Positions 21,203 to 34,044 of a stretch of 64,000 bases of DNA are shown here, one piece after another. A program made the position numbers and the translations under genes. How positions within the stretch are numbered: the first letter of the stretch is position 1; each line of letters begins with the position of its first letter. The stretch comes from Haematobia irritans (Eukaryota; Arthropoda; Insecta; Diptera; Muscidae): positions 227,230,537 to 227,294,536 of the forward strand of contig NC_134397.1 of assembly GCF_050003625.1 (NCBI RefSeq), given 5' to 3'. The notes beneath the pieces were generated by a model that did no database searches, was not told the origin of the DNA, and saw only the letters and a list, made by a program, of their open reading frames with translations.

Positions 21203-22165
21203 TATGGGGCCGTTTTGCTCAAACGCTCCACTAATGCCATATAATAGTCACTGTTGATGGTTTTCCCTTCTCAAGATAATCGATAAAAATTATTCCATGC
21301 GCATCCCAAAAAACAGAGGCCATTACTTTGCCAGCGGACTTTTGAGTCTTTCCACGCATCGGAGACGGTTCACCGGTCGCTGTCCACTCAACCGACTGTA
21401 TATTGGACTCAGGAGTGTAGTGATGGAGCCATGTTTCATCCATTGTCACATATCGACGGAAAAACTCAGGTGTATTACGAGTTAACAGCTGCAAACACAG
21501 CTCAGAATCATCAACACGTTGTTGTTTTTGATCAAATGTGAGCTCGCGCTGCACCCATTTTGCACAGAGCTTCCGCATATCCAAGCTCTGTGCAAGATAT
21601 CAAAGGATATTGCATATCCTTTGATATCTTTAAGGCCTCTGCTATCTCGATGAACTTCATTTTACGGTCATTCAAAATCATTTTGTGGATTTTTTGATGT
21701 TTTCGTCGGTAACCAACTCTTTCGGGCGTCCACTACGTTCATCGTCCTCCGTGCTCATTTCACCACGCTTGAATTTTGCATACCAATCAATTATTGTTGA
21801 TTTCCATGGGGCAGAGTCCGGAAACTCATTATCAAGCCAAGTTTTTGCTTCCACCGTATTTTTTCCCTCCACAAAACAGTATTTTATCAAAACACGAAAT
21901 TCCTTTTTTTCCCCATTTTTTTCACAATAACAAAAGTTGCTTCACAAAAGACGCTCTATCTCACAAACTAATTGACTTACAGACGTCAAATTTTGACACG
22001 AATCATTTGAAGGTTGGTACTATATAAAAATAATATGCATTTAATACCAGCGATGCAATCTATGTGTCAGACCAGGGACTTATCAGCCAACCTGTTACAT
22101 CGGATCACGAGTTGATTCGATATCGGGTCTACGACCTATATATCTGACAAAGAATATTTGTTTTT

Positions 22166-24474
22166 TATACCCTCCATCATAGGATGGGGGTATATTAACT
22201 TTGTCATTCCGTTTGTAACACATCGAAATATTGCTCTAAGACACCATAAAGTATATATATTCTGGGTCGTGGTGAAATTCTGAGTCGATCTAAGCATGTC
22301 CGTCTGTTGAAATCACGCTAACTTCCGAACGAAGCAAGCTATCAACTTGAAACTTGGCACAAGTAGTTGTTATCGATGTAGGTCGGATGGTCGGATTCAT
22401 CCGATCCGGCTGAAATTTGGTACATGGTGTTGCTATATGGTCTCTAACAACCGTGCGAAAATTGGTTCACATCGGTCCATAATTATATATAGCCCCCATA
22501 TAAACCGATCCCCAGATTTGGCTTGCGGAGCCTCAAAGAGAAGAAAATTTCATTCGATCCGGCTGAAATTTGGTACATGATGTTGGTATGTGGTCTCTAA
22601 CAACCATGCAAAAATTGGTCCATATCGGTCCTTAATTATATATAGCCCCCATATAAACCGATCCCCAGATTTGGCTTGTGGAGCCTCTAAGAGAAGCACA
22701 TTTCATCCGATCCGGCTGAAATTTGGTACATGATGTTGGTATATGGTCTCTAACAATCATGCAAAAATTGGTTCACATCGGTCCATAATTATATATAGCC
22801 CCCATATAAACCGATCCCCAGATTTGGCTTGCGGAGCCTCAAAGAGAAGAAAATTTCATCCGATCCGGCTGAAATTTGGTCCCATATAAAAGGACCCTCA
22901 GATTTGGCTTGTGGAGCCTCTAACAGAAGCATATTTGATCCGATACGGCTGAAATTTGGTATATAGTGTTGGTAAATGGTCTCTAACAACCATGCAAAAA
23001 TTGGTTCACATCGGTCCATAATTATATATAGCCCCCATATAAACCGATCCCCAGATTTGGCTTGCGGAGCCTAAAAGAGAAGCAAATTTCATCCGAGCCG
23101 GCTGAAATTTGGTACATGGGGTTGGTATATGGTCCCTAATAACCGTGCTAAAATTGGTTCACATCGGTCCATAATTATATATAGCCCCCATATAAACCGA
23201 TCCCCAGGTTTGGCTTGCGGAGCCTCAAAGAGAAGAAAATTTCATCCGATCCGGCTGAAATTTGGTAGATGATGTTGATATATTGTCTGTAACAACCATG
23301 CAAAAATTGGTCCACATCGGTCCATAATTATATATAGACCCCATATAAACCGATCTCCAGATTTGGCTTGCGAAGCCTCAAAGAGAAGCAAATTGCATCC
23401 GATTTGGTACATGGTATTGGTATATGGTATCTAACAACCGTGCAAAAATTGGTCCACATCGGTCCATAATTATATATAGCGCCCATATAAACCGATCCCC
23501 AGATTTTGCTTGCGGAGCCTCAAAGAGAAGCAAATTTCATCCAATCCGGTTGTAATTTGGAACATGGTGTTAGTATATTATTTTTAACAACCGTGCCAGA
23601 ATTGGTCCATATCGGTCCATAATTATATATAGCCCCCATATAAAACATTCTCCAGATTTAACCTCCGGAGCCTCTTGGAGGAGCAAAATTCATCCGATCC
23701 GGTTCAAATTAGGAACGTGGTGTTAGTATATTGTCGCTAACAACCATACCAAAATTGGTCCAATCACAAAAAATTGGTCCATAGCGGTTCATAATCATGG
23801 TTGCCACTAGAGCTAAAAATAATCTACCAAAATTTTATTTCTATAGAAAATTTTGTCAAAATTTTATTTCTAGAGAAAATTTTGTTAAAATTTTATTCGG
23901 TTCATTATAAAATTTTCATCATTGTCAAAATTTTATTTCTATAAAAAATTTTGTCAAAATTTTATTTCTATAGAAAATTTTGTTCAAATTTTATTCGGTT
24001 CATAATCATGGTTGCCACTCGAGCCAAAAATAATCTACCAAGATTTTATTTCTATAGAAAATGTTGTCAAAAGTTTATTTCTACAGAAAATTTTGTTAAA
24101 ATTTTATTTCTGTAGATATTTTTGTCAAAATTTTCTTTCTATAGAAAATTTTGTCAAAATTTTTATTTCTATAGAAAATTTTGTGAAAATTTTATTTCTA
24201 TAGAAAATTTTGTTAAAATTTTATTTCTGTAGAAAATTTTGTCAAAATTGTATGTCTACTTTGTCAAACTGAATTATATACGTATTGGATCGATCTTTTT
24301 TGATTTAATATATACCACGTATGGACTTACATATAATTTAGAAGATGGTGTTACGAGGTTTTAAGATACCTTGCCATCGGCAAGCGTTACCGCAACTTAA
24401 GTAATTCGATTCTGGATGGCAGTGTTTATCCATGAGCTTCGGCCTGGCCGAACTTACGGCCGTATATACTTGTT
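22166..24474 (+). mobile_element. DINE-1/Helentron-like element, longest copy
   Basis: It starts TATACCCTCCATCATAGGAT. About ten 153-bp units (GGCTGAAATTTGGTACATG at 22409, 22562, 22715 and so on) lead to a 29-bp minisatellite (23829-24250). The end has hairpin TTCGGCCTGGCCGAA and CCGTATATACTTGTT. The GTCC tract is nearly lost (GTCCGTCTG). The subterminal repeat before the hairpin is degenerate (TTTATCCATGAGC). Confidence 0.82.
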
Positions 24475-26498
24475 GTTTTTAAATTAAAATTGTTGATATT
24501 TATTAGGAAAATTTTAACTGGCTAAATGTTTTGCTTACACAATATATGAATAATTATTTGCCATATTCTTATTTTTTATAATTGGTGCCAATGTGCCATA
24601 TTCACAAATACAAGTTTTTCCTTCTACTGGTTTTAATTTACCCCCCAAAACAAAGAAAACAAATAAAAACTAAAACCAATTTTGGTAAACAACTTACTTA
24701 CCTACATAACCAAAATGATACAATGATCATCATCCGAAAATAAATACATGTAACGAATTAAAACCAAAAAAATTAAATAAAATAAACAAAAAACGTAAAC
24801 CCGAAATTCGTCTTCCAAAACATCTCTAATCTCCAGTCAAAGTCTATGGCTTTGTCTATGCTTGTCTATTTTCATTTTTGTTTGCCTTGTTTTGTGGTGT
24901 ATTTCCTTCCACAAAGAAGAGGATCCCCTGCGCATGCGCAATGTATCTTGTGATAGACCTCAGTTCTGCTCGTTTGGTAGGTTTTTAGGTTGGCTGGTTG
25001 GTTGTGAATGCAACTGCTTCTGACTGTTGGCGACTGGAGTGCAACAAATTGGTTACATAATATTTGTTTACTATTATTTTGAATCTATTTTTTGGGATGT
25101 TTTGTTTATTTCATCTTCTTCTCTAGCATTAGAGTTGGTGATGTTTACTCCTAAACAAGGTCTACCCCTATACCCTTGTTGTTATGCTGAATGACTGTGA
25201 CAAAAAACAGATTTTCAAGTTGGATCATTTCGTGGGCTGTAAACACTTGTTCCTCTACAAATTGACGATGATCAATGATTAACATTTACCACATTAACGT
25301 TGGCTTTAAATGGACCTTGTGGGCGCTGTCGGCGTTTTATGAATCAGGAAGTCGTAAATGAATTTGATGTAAGCTTTGTATACAAATTTAAATTTTCCCA
25401 GGCTTATATTTCCTGAACTATTAAGGGATTTAAAAAAAAAACTTTGGGAATTTCTTTAATGAATTGAACTAATATTGACCTAAAATTTAGATCACGAAAT
25501 GCACACAATATTAAAGACAAATTTCTTAAAAAAAGAGTTTTTATTTAAAGAAAGTTCGAAATCCTTGTTTAAAAAAAATATAACAGATATTTCAAAGTAA
25601 AAAATATATTTACTCGCAATCCCAAAAAAAAAAAAAAAACTTTAAACCAAAGATGTTAAATCCTAAAAATAAGTCATAGCCTATATTTGGAACGTTTTTA
25701 TCTTAAATCTAAAGATTCAATATTTCATCGAATTTAAGGACGGTGTGTTTCTTTACTTTAAGAAAATTTTGCTCTTGGTCAAAGACATGCGTCTTCAACT
25801 GAGGGAAACAAATTTCAAAAATTTATGTCTTAAATTTAATAAAAAAAAACTTTTGAAGCCAAGATTATAAACATTATTTTAATTAAAATTTCATTAATTT
25901 AAAGAAATTTTACCTCAATATTGTACAAATTACGCATCCTAATATTTAGGTTGCGTAATCTTTAATACCACGTAAATATTTTTTACTTTAAGAAAAGAAA
26001 ACTATTTTTGGTGTAAGGAAATATTCATTAAAATAAGCTGAGATATAAAATTAAAATTCCTGAGATACGCAATCCATATAAGAAAAGGGAAAAATTTTCT
26101 TTAAAATAAACATTTTATTTTAATATAAAAGAAAGTTTATAATCATTTCTATAAAAATTAGTTTTTTTTTTTAATTATGTGAAATTTTCCAAATACTCAT
26201 TAAAATAAGCTGAGATATAAAATTAAAATTACTGAGATATGCAATTTACATAACATAAGTTAACTATTTTTGGTTTAAGGAAATATTCATTAAAATAAGC
26301 TAAAATATAAATTTAAAATTACTGAGATATGCAATTTACATAACATAAGAGAAACATTTTTTTAAATAAAAATTTTATTTTAAATTGAAAGAAAGTTCAT
26401 AATAATTTCTATAGAAATTATTTCCTTTAAATTCTATCAAATTTTACAAATAGCCTTTAAATTGACTATGATGCAAAATTATTACTGAGCGACTCAAC
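24475..26498. other. Mostly single-copy, AT-rich sequence; no gene called
   Basis: 24830-25330 is less AT-rich and has CTGCGCATGCGCAATG (near 24929) and CTCAGTTCTGCTCGTTTGG (near 24959), which resembles a fly initiator region. No coding exon can be tied to it. From 25980 to 26480 a block 'GGAAATATTCATTAAAATAA' plus 'GCTGAGATATAAAATTAAAA' recurs about three times at irregular spacing, a decayed direct repeat. Confidence 0.4.
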
Positions 26499-26506
26499 TT
26501 ACACAA

Positions 26507-27188
26507 TAGAGGTCTGCACAATTCCATTTGTAAATGAAGAGTACACGTGTACTTGCTACATGAGTACATCTATTTGAGAGAGTCGCAAAACTATTGGTAC
26601 ACATTTTGATGAACACCAAAAGCCACGAGTAACTTCTTGTTGCTATTCTGATGTCTTCACTACCAACAAACACATATTCCTCTTTCTCTCTTATTGAAGT
26701 GTACTCAGAGTGATCACGTCGAGTATGTTGCGAGAACAAAACTTCATAGAGTACTCCATGTACCACGTGCAGTTTCAGAAATATTTATAAGAAAACAGTT
26801 ACTCTGCATAATGTATGTTTTCGGATTGATATAAAGAACGGCAAACGTGAAGGTAAGTGTGTGACATACATAAATATATGAAATATGTGACATACATACA
26901 TATCTATGATTAATAATAATGGAAAGTTTTGCTTCGCACATAACTGAGAAATACTTGTGGTACCACGTGATGTGAAGAGAATCCATGTTGTACTTTTTCT
27001 CAAGTACTTGCATTTTTATTGTTCCTTTTTTCGGAACACATATTTTTCGGATAAGTACTTGGTGGTATTTGACAAGCAAGTGTTCTCTTCACTTCACTAC
27101 TTGTGCTCTGAGAGAAAGATAGTGTATGTACTATATTCGACAGCGAATTGCATACATGTAGTGATAAGTTATTCGATGCAGACCTTTA
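26507..27188. mobile_element. hAT-like non-autonomous element, 682 bp
   Basis: Ends TAGAGGTCTGCA and TGCAGACCTTTA are inverted repeats. The flanking TTACACAA at 26499-26506 and 27189-27196 is a perfect 8-bp target duplication, as made by hAT transposases. The interior has many GAGTAC/GTACTC words and partial self-complementarity (26740-27080) but no transposase domain. Confidence 0.85.
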
Positions 27189-27196
27189 TTACACAA

Positions 27197-28176
27197 CATT
27201 AAGGACAAATTTCTTTGAAGTGTTTATTGAATTTTCATTGAAAGAAAATTCACAATCTTTCCTTTAAAAATAGTTTTTTAATTCTTTGAAATTTGCGTCT
27301 GTTGGTTAAAGGTTATATGTCTTCGAAATAAGCAAATTTTTCCTAAAGTAAGGAAAAATATTTTTGATTTAAATATCTTTAAATAAACGAACATATATTT
27401 AACATTAAAATTACTGAGATACACAATTCACAAACACTAAACAAACACCAAGTTCTTAATAATAACAAAAAATAATGAAAAGAAAGTTCATAATCTTAAA
27501 AATAGTTTTCTTTAAATTCCTTTTTCCTTAAAGTATAGAAATATATTTTTGATTAAACAAATTTTTAAATTAAGAGACATACTAACTACGCTATCTACTC
27601 AACATTAGGGACACATTTCTATAAAATAAAGAAATTTTAATTGAAAGAAAGTTCAAAATATTTGCAGAATTGGTTGCTTAAAATTCATTGAAATTTGCGT
27701 CTCTCTGCTAAAGTCATATGTCTTTGAGGTAAGGCAAATTTTCCTTAGAGTGAAGAAAAACATTTTTTTTTTTTTTAATATTTTATATTAAAAGGTTTAC
27801 CAGCTTTGACTTTACCCTGTCTCATATATTTTTGTCTGCATTTTGGTTCAAATGATTTTGATTCTACTTTGACACGTGCTACGTTCGATTATGGGTTAAG
27901 TTGAATGGTTTCCATTTAATCAAGATTCAATAGTTGTATGTCATGTTTCGTGCAAAACAATGAGAACAAAAGATTCCAAGAAAACAATTTAAACGTGACA
28001 TTAATATTTTTTTTTTTAATAAATGTCTCATTAATACAAAGAAGAAGTCAATTCATAGGAAAACTATTGAAAATGGCAAACATGTTAGGTTAATGGGATT
28101 GAACCTTCAGATGATTTTTGTTAATTAAAAGAGCGACTATTATTTTGATAGTTTTTTTCTTTATAGTTTTTATTTT
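27197..28176. other. AT-rich region, no gene
   Basis: It continues the diverged direct-repeat sequence seen left of the hAT-like element (AAAGAAAGTTCATAATC, AATTACTGAGATAC). Nothing else is recognisable. Confidence 0.4.
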
Positions 28177-29445
28177 TATACCCTCCACCATAGGATGGGG
28201 GGTATATTTACTTTGTCATTCCGTTTGTAACACATCGAAATATTGATCTAAGACCCCATAAAGTATATATATTCTGGGTCGTGGTGAAATTCTGAGTCGA
28301 TCTGAGCATGTCCGTCCGTCCGTCCGTCCGTCTGTTGAAATCACGTTAACTTCCGAACGAAACAAGCTATCGACTTGAAACTTGGCACAAGTAGTTGTAA
28401 TTGATGTAGGTCGGATGGTATTGAAAATGGGCCATATCGGTCCACTTTTACGTATAGCCCCCATATAACGGACCCCCAAATTTGGCTTGCGAGGCCTCTA
28501 AGAGAAGTAAATTTCATCCGCTCCGGCTGAAATTTGGTACATGGTGTTAGTATATGGTCTTTAACAACTATGCAAAAATTGGTCCACATCGGTCAATAAT
28601 TATATATAGCCCCCATATAAACCGATCCCCAGATTTGGCTTGCGGAGCCTGTAAGAGTAGAAAATTTCATCCGATCCGGCTGAAATTTGGTACATGGTGT
28701 TAGTATATGGTCTCTAACAACCATGCAAAAATTGGTCCATATCGGTCCATAATTATATATAGCCCCCATATAAACCGATCCCCCGATTTGGCTTGCAGAC
28801 CCTCTAAGAGCAACAATTTTCATCCGATCCGGCTGAAATTTGGTACATGGCGTAAGTATATGGTCTCTAACAACCATGCAAAAATTGGTCCATATCGGTC
28901 CATAATTATATATAGCCCCCATATAAACCCATCACCAGATTTGACCTCTGGAGCCTTTTGGAAGACCAAAATTCATCTGATTCAGTTGAAATTTGGTACG
29001 TGATGTTAATATATGGCATCAAACACTCATGCAAAAATTGGTCGATATCGGTCCATAATTATATATAGGCGCCATATAAACCGATCCCCAGAGTTGACCT
29101 CCGGAGCACCTTGGAAGAGCAAAATTCTTCCCATTCGGTTGAAACTTGGTACGTAATGTTAGTATAGGGTATCCAAAAACCATGCAGGAATTGGTTCCTC
29201 TCAGTCTATAATAATATATAGCTCCCATATAAACCGATCCCCAGATTTGACCTCCGGTGCCTTTTGGAGAAGCAAAATTCATCCGATCTGGTTGAAATTT
29301 GGTACATGGAGGTAGTATATGATATTTAACAACCATGTGGGTTGAAATTTGTGGATGACAGTCTTTCGTAGAAGTGTCTACGCAATCCATGGTGGAGGGT
29401 ACATAAGATTCGGCCTGGCCGAACTTACGGCCGTATATACTTGTT
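28177..29445 (+). mobile_element. DINE-1/Helentron-like element, full length
   Basis: It has start TATACCCTCCACCATAGGAT, GACCCCATAAAGTATATATA, (GTCC)n at 28310-28333, and about six 153-bp units. It ends with the CCATGGTGGAGGGTACATAA subterminal repeat, hairpin and GGCCGTATATACTTGTT. No minisatellite is present in this copy. Confidence 0.85.
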
Positions 29446-29672
29446 TAATTTGTAACGTATAAGAATGTCGCTGAAGGATATTAAGAAATAGTAGTACTTT
29501 GATCAATTTCCTAGAAAATCTTCAATACCACACATTTTACATTAAATAACATGAATACTTCAATCACATAGAATACACTGAAAAATGTATTGTCGTGAGG
29601 CCATACATTTTACGTTCTTAAAATACGGATGCTAATTTTGCATAGAACATGCATTTCTCTGATATAATTTTT

Positions 29673-30488
29673 TTATACCTGCGCCGCACTGTGCACGCAG
29701 AGAAGGAATATGATCACCTCAAACATGTTTCAAGACCATATAAAATGTTTGTCACTAAAATGCTATTTTCTCGTTAAATATAACCTGCTTGCCGAAAACA
29801 GATACATGATTTCCTTGAAAATAACATGGTTGCGAAAACCATGTTACATGGTCACCACCAAAAATTACATTTTGCTCCTAAAACATGTTTGAGGTGATGA
29901 TATTCCTTCTCTGTGTGTGGAACAGGGTATTATAAGTTAGTGCATATGTTTGCAACACCCAGAAGGAGACGAGATAGACACATGGTGTCTTTGGCAAAAA
30001 TACTCAGGCGGGCTCCTGAGTCGATATAGCCATGTCCGTCTGTCCGTGAACATATTTTTGTAATCAAAGTCTAGGTCGCAGTTTTCGTCCAATCGACTTC
30101 AAATTTGGCACAACTATGTGTTTTGGCTCAGAATAGAACCCTATTGATTTTGGAAGAAATCGGTTCTACTTTAGATATAGCTCCCATATATATCTTTCGG
30201 CCGATATGGACTAATACGGTCCCAGAAGCCAGAGTTTTACTCCAATTTGGTTGAAATTTTGCACTAGGAGTACAATTTATTGCTCCGATTTAGTGGAAAT
30301 CTGAGCAAAAAATTGGCCTCTGTGGTCATATGAGTGTAAATCGGGCGAAAGCTATATATGGGAGATATATATCTAAATCTGAACCGATTTCAACCAAATT
30401 TGGCACGCATAGCTACAGTGCTAATTCTACTCCCTGTGCAAAATTTCAATTAAATCGGAGTAAAAGATTGGCCACTGTGGTCATATGG
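29673..30488 (+). mobile_element. DINE-like element, second subfamily, with a MITE inside
   Basis: It starts TTTTATACCTGCGCCGCACT and resumes after the MITE with GGAACAGGGTATTATAAG. GAGTCGATATAGCCATGTCC and repeats with TAGATATAGCTCCCATATAT follow. No 3' hairpin end is visible; a CACGCAAA-element remnant follows. Confidence 0.65.
29694..29917. mobile_element. Palindromic MITE (CACGCAGAG family), copy 2
   Basis: Same inverted ends as 19727-19976 with a short internal deletion. It is flanked by TG on both sides instead of TA. Confidence 0.85.
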
Positions 30489-30499
30489 TATAAAAAAAA

Positions 30500-31300
30500 A
30501 ACTTTAGTAAAAGTTACCGAAAAGTTTTTACCGAAAAAGTTTTTCTTTTGTTAGAGTTTTTTTTTGAACATTTTTCGAAATTTTCAAATGAAAAAAATAA
30601 TTTTTGATCCAAAAACACAGCCCATTTCGTTTATATCAAGAGCTGTTCTTTTCTGACTACAAGTCTTTTATAAGGCACATTTTGAAGTTTCACAGTAAAA
30701 ATTTAAAATAGTAACATGTAATGTCGAACATAGTTTGAGAATCTCGAACATTTTTGAAATATACGTTAAAAGTATATGTACAAAAATTGTTGGTGTTCGG
30801 TCGAAGCAGGGATTGAATCCATGGCCCTTTGTATGCAAGGCGGGCATGCTCTTTACACCGGCTCGTGGGCGCCGAAAACTATGACAATCTGCATTGTTTG
30901 TGCGTTTATGGATATAGCGATAATTGTCTGTTGGTGACAATAATAGCTACGTAGCCCAGTGGATAGCGTGTTGGCTTACAAACTGTATGGTCCGCGGTTC
31001 GATTCTCCATCCAGATTCTCAATCCAAAATTTAAAAAAATAAAATCATAAAAATAATTTCTTCTACATTGTTTGTATTACAAAAAATGGTGATAAGTACT
31101 AAATAAACATCATCAAAGTGAGAAAGATGTGAGGGAAGATGCAATAAGCCAGAAAAAACGATTTTTGAGTTAGTCTTTATGAAATTGTTTTTAGATCCTG
31201 TAAAAGAATCAACATTTATCACAAAAGGTATATACTTTTATTCCAAACAAACTTCCTTACAGCGAAAAGCAAATGGGAAACGATTGCTTGCGTGTGCTTG
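30500..31300 (-). mobile_element. CACGCAAA-element remnant, opposite orientation
   Basis: AAAGTTTTTCTTTTGTTAGAG at the left and CTTCCTTACAGCGAAAAGCA at the right match the inverted ends of the 11331 element. Two tRNA-like modules remain: minus strand near 30790-30865 (GATTGAATCC-type B box) and plus strand 30943-31015 (TAGCCCAGTGGATAG, GCGGTTCGATTCTCC). Confidence 0.65.
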
Positions 31301-31523
31301 TGTCAAGTTTCGGGTCGATAGCGTGTGTCGATGTGTTGCAAACAAAGTAATAAAGTTAATATACTTGCATCCTATGGTAGAGGGTATAAAATTTAGAATT
31401 TTGTACACGTTCTTGATATACCAGCAATTCTTCCTTTTTGGCTTTTACGGCTGTTTATCTATAATAAAAATCCAAACCTAATATAATCATTATATTCTCT
31501 CACTATATTATTAAGTCAAAATA

Positions 31524-32462
31524 AACAAGTATATACGGCCGTAAGTTCGGCCAGGCCGAATCCTATGTACCCTCCACCATGGATTGCGTAGAAACTTCTA
31601 CGAAAGACTGTCACTGAATCAGATGAATTTTGGTCTTCCAAGAGGCTCTGGAGGACAAATCAATGTGGACCAATTTTTGGATGGTCATTAGAGACCATAT
31701 ACTAACACCATGTACCAAATTTCAGCCGGCAAGCCAAATCGTGGGATCGGTTTATATGGGGGCTATATATAATTATTGACCGATGTGGACCAATTTGTAC
31801 ACGGTTGTTAGAGATCATATGCTGACACCATGTACCAAATTTCAGCCGGATCGGATGAAATTTGTTTCTCTTAGAGGCTCCGCAAGCCAAATCTGGGGAT
31901 CGGTTTATATGGGGGCTATATATAATTATTGACCGATGTGGACCAATTTGTGCATGGTTGTTATAGAAATTTGTTTCTCTTAGAGGCTCCGCAAGCCAAA
32001 TCTGGGGATCGGTTTATATGGGGGCTATATATAATTATTGACCGATGTGGACCAATTTTTGCATGATTGTTATAGATCATGGTTGTTAGAGTCCATATAC
32101 TAACTCCATGTACCAAATTTCAGCCAGATCGGATGAAATTTGCTTCCCTTAGAGGCTCCGCAAGCCAAATTTAGGGGTTTGTTTGTATGGGGCTATACGT
32201 AAAAGTGGACCGATATGGCCCATTTGCAATACAATCTGACCTACATCAATAACAACTACTTGTGCCAAGTTTCAAGTCGATAGCTTGTTTCGTTCGGAAG
32301 TTAGCGTGATTTCAACAGACGGACGGACATGCTCAGATCGACTCAGAATTTCACCACGACCCAGAATTTATATACTTTATAGGGTCTTAGAGCAATATTT
32401 CGATGTGTTACAAACGGAATGAAAAAGCTAATATACCCCCATCCTATGGTGGAGGGTATAAA
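31524..32462 (-). mobile_element. DINE-1/Helentron-like element
   Basis: Minus orientation: left edge AACAAGTATATACGGCCG with hairpin, right edge CCATCCTATGGTGGAGGGTA. The internal units are reduced and irregular, with one unit partly repeated (31850-32060). Confidence 0.8.
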
Positions 32463-33139
32463 AATATTATATATAGAAAAAAAAAAACATACAAAACTTG
32501 CACTGTTCCATAACTTTCATGGATAATAGAAGCTAATTAAGTTATCATCAAGTTGTCTCTTCGGTAATAGTGGAGAGTAACCTAAATTTGATGCTGGTAA
32601 ACAAGTAAGTGATTTTACTTTTATATAACCTACACTCCTAAAATGTTACCAATTTATTATAACAATTTAAACATGACTTAAACCATGGCATCGCTTTAAG
32701 GAGTTAACAAAGTATTTTAATTAACGTTAAATTGCAGTACTAACGCATGATTGAACTCCATATTCAGGTAGGCCGTTTGTAGTCTCTACCTCAAACTACC
32801 TCAAACAGTTTTTAGTTTTATGAAACTTTCAAAAAAAAATTGTCAGAAACAATTTTCGTTATTACCACTTAGTATTAAATTGTTAGGTTATTTGTGGCTT
32901 TTGATTATTGCAGTTGCTACAGCACAGCATCATATTGAGATACAGAAATGCGCAGATTGAAAGTCTAATTGCATGTTTTGTACTACAAAATTTTTGCTTC
33001 TTATGCAAATAAGTTTGATTATAGTGTAAACATTTAATACTCATATGTACACTTTGTAACCGTCCAATTAAAAATTCATTTTTTTATGTCATTAAAAACT
33101 CATATCAAAGATAATTTCTGATGGGGGGTTAATACTTAC
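32463..33139. other. Intronic or intergenic, nothing recognised
   Basis: It presumably lies within or next to the minus-strand gene whose exon is at 33140-33230. I found no further exon here by eye. Confidence 0.35.
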
Positions 33140-33230
33140 GTTCTGGCCAATTGTATGGAAATATCCAATAGCAGTTCACCCACTGTTGCTATGTCTTCAG
33201 CTTTCCAATCGCCTTTGGGCTGCGACACAT
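33140..33230 (-). CDS. Exon of a haem-peroxidase-like gene (downstream exon)
   Basis: On the minus strand this 91-base exon has acceptor TCTCTGTTACAG and donor GTAAGT. It starts with 2 bases of a split codon, reads VSQPKGDWKAEDIATVGELL and then LDISIQLAR, and ends with 2 bases of the next codon. An ELLLDISIQLAR-like helix after a QPKGDW motif recalls the pre-catalytic region of insect haem peroxidases (peroxinectin/cardinal/chorion-peroxidase type). That assignment is from memory. Its incoming phase fits the exon at 37591-37670 exactly. The rest of the gene is not identified, and its 3' exons should lie at lower coordinates. Confidence 0.6.
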
Positions 33231-34040
33231 CTGTAACAGAGAGATAATATGGAATTAGGAGTTTTGTGTTAAGGGAAAGGTCGTCTATATGATTGGAGAA
33301 AAGAATTTAGTTCTTCCCAAGTCATCGTATCCCACAACTAAAAAAATCGTTGTATTAAATGTTCATAATTACCGGCTGTAAAATGTTAAACTGATGATAA
33401 AATTAACTTCTATTTATAGCAAAAGAAAATATGTGGTTCTAGTTTATTTTTAAAAATTATTAAGAAACTTTTCCAATCCCAATGAAATTTTCTATAAAAA
33501 ATTTGCCTCAAAGATTTTATGATCTAAGCGAAATTTTAAAGTTTTTTTTTACACTTCTCAAATATAGTAGAATGAACTACAGCGTGGTTAAAATGATAAT
33601 GGCTTGGCCCCAATAATTTTTTCTTTGTTTTTAGGTTAATTTTTGAATGATGAATTTCGTAAATGATTGTTAAATGTGCAAAAATTTCAGTACTTGTTTG
33701 TTAATTAATAACTAGAAAATAATTAAAGTTTTTCCTGTCTGTGTTCTACCCTAGGCCAGAAATAAATTTTGTTGCGTAGAAGTCAGGGTTGATAAAGTTG
33801 ACACTTTTGTGCTTTTTTTGATATATTTCGACAGCCAAAAGCACCGTAGCACGACCTCGAGCCATTTAGTACTTTTTCATCACAATTACTCTATATAGAG
33901 TCATTCCACCCTAAATGTGAACGTTTCTCAGATACCACCTCAATTCTAAAAATTGTAAATAGTGGACATTGCAGAAATAAACATATACCAAAAAGAGGAT
34001 ACTTTAGTTTTTATTACAACATTTAATTTTTGAGAGGAAT
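33231..34040 (-). other. Intron of the peroxidase-like gene, left part
   Basis: AT-rich, without recognisable elements until the minisatellite at 34045. Confidence 0.4.
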
Positions 34041-34044
34041 ATTT

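Larger units (their letters stand above)
19650..22095 (-). mobile_element. Himar1-like mariner with two nested insertions
   Basis: It starts ACAGGTTGGCTGATAATTCC and ends in the matching inverted repeat ACTTATCAGCCAACCTGT. TA lies at 19648-19649 and 22096-22097. Removing the two insertions (19727-19976 and 20291-21202, each with one extra TA) leaves about 1,280 bases, the usual length of this family. The transposase frame is broken several times: fragments at 21678-21890, 21231-21584 and 20086-20319 each match part of the protein, including the TMDETWLHHYTP and HQDNAPCHKS catalytic regions. The third catalytic region is frameshifted by a lost C near 20160. Confidence 0.92.
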
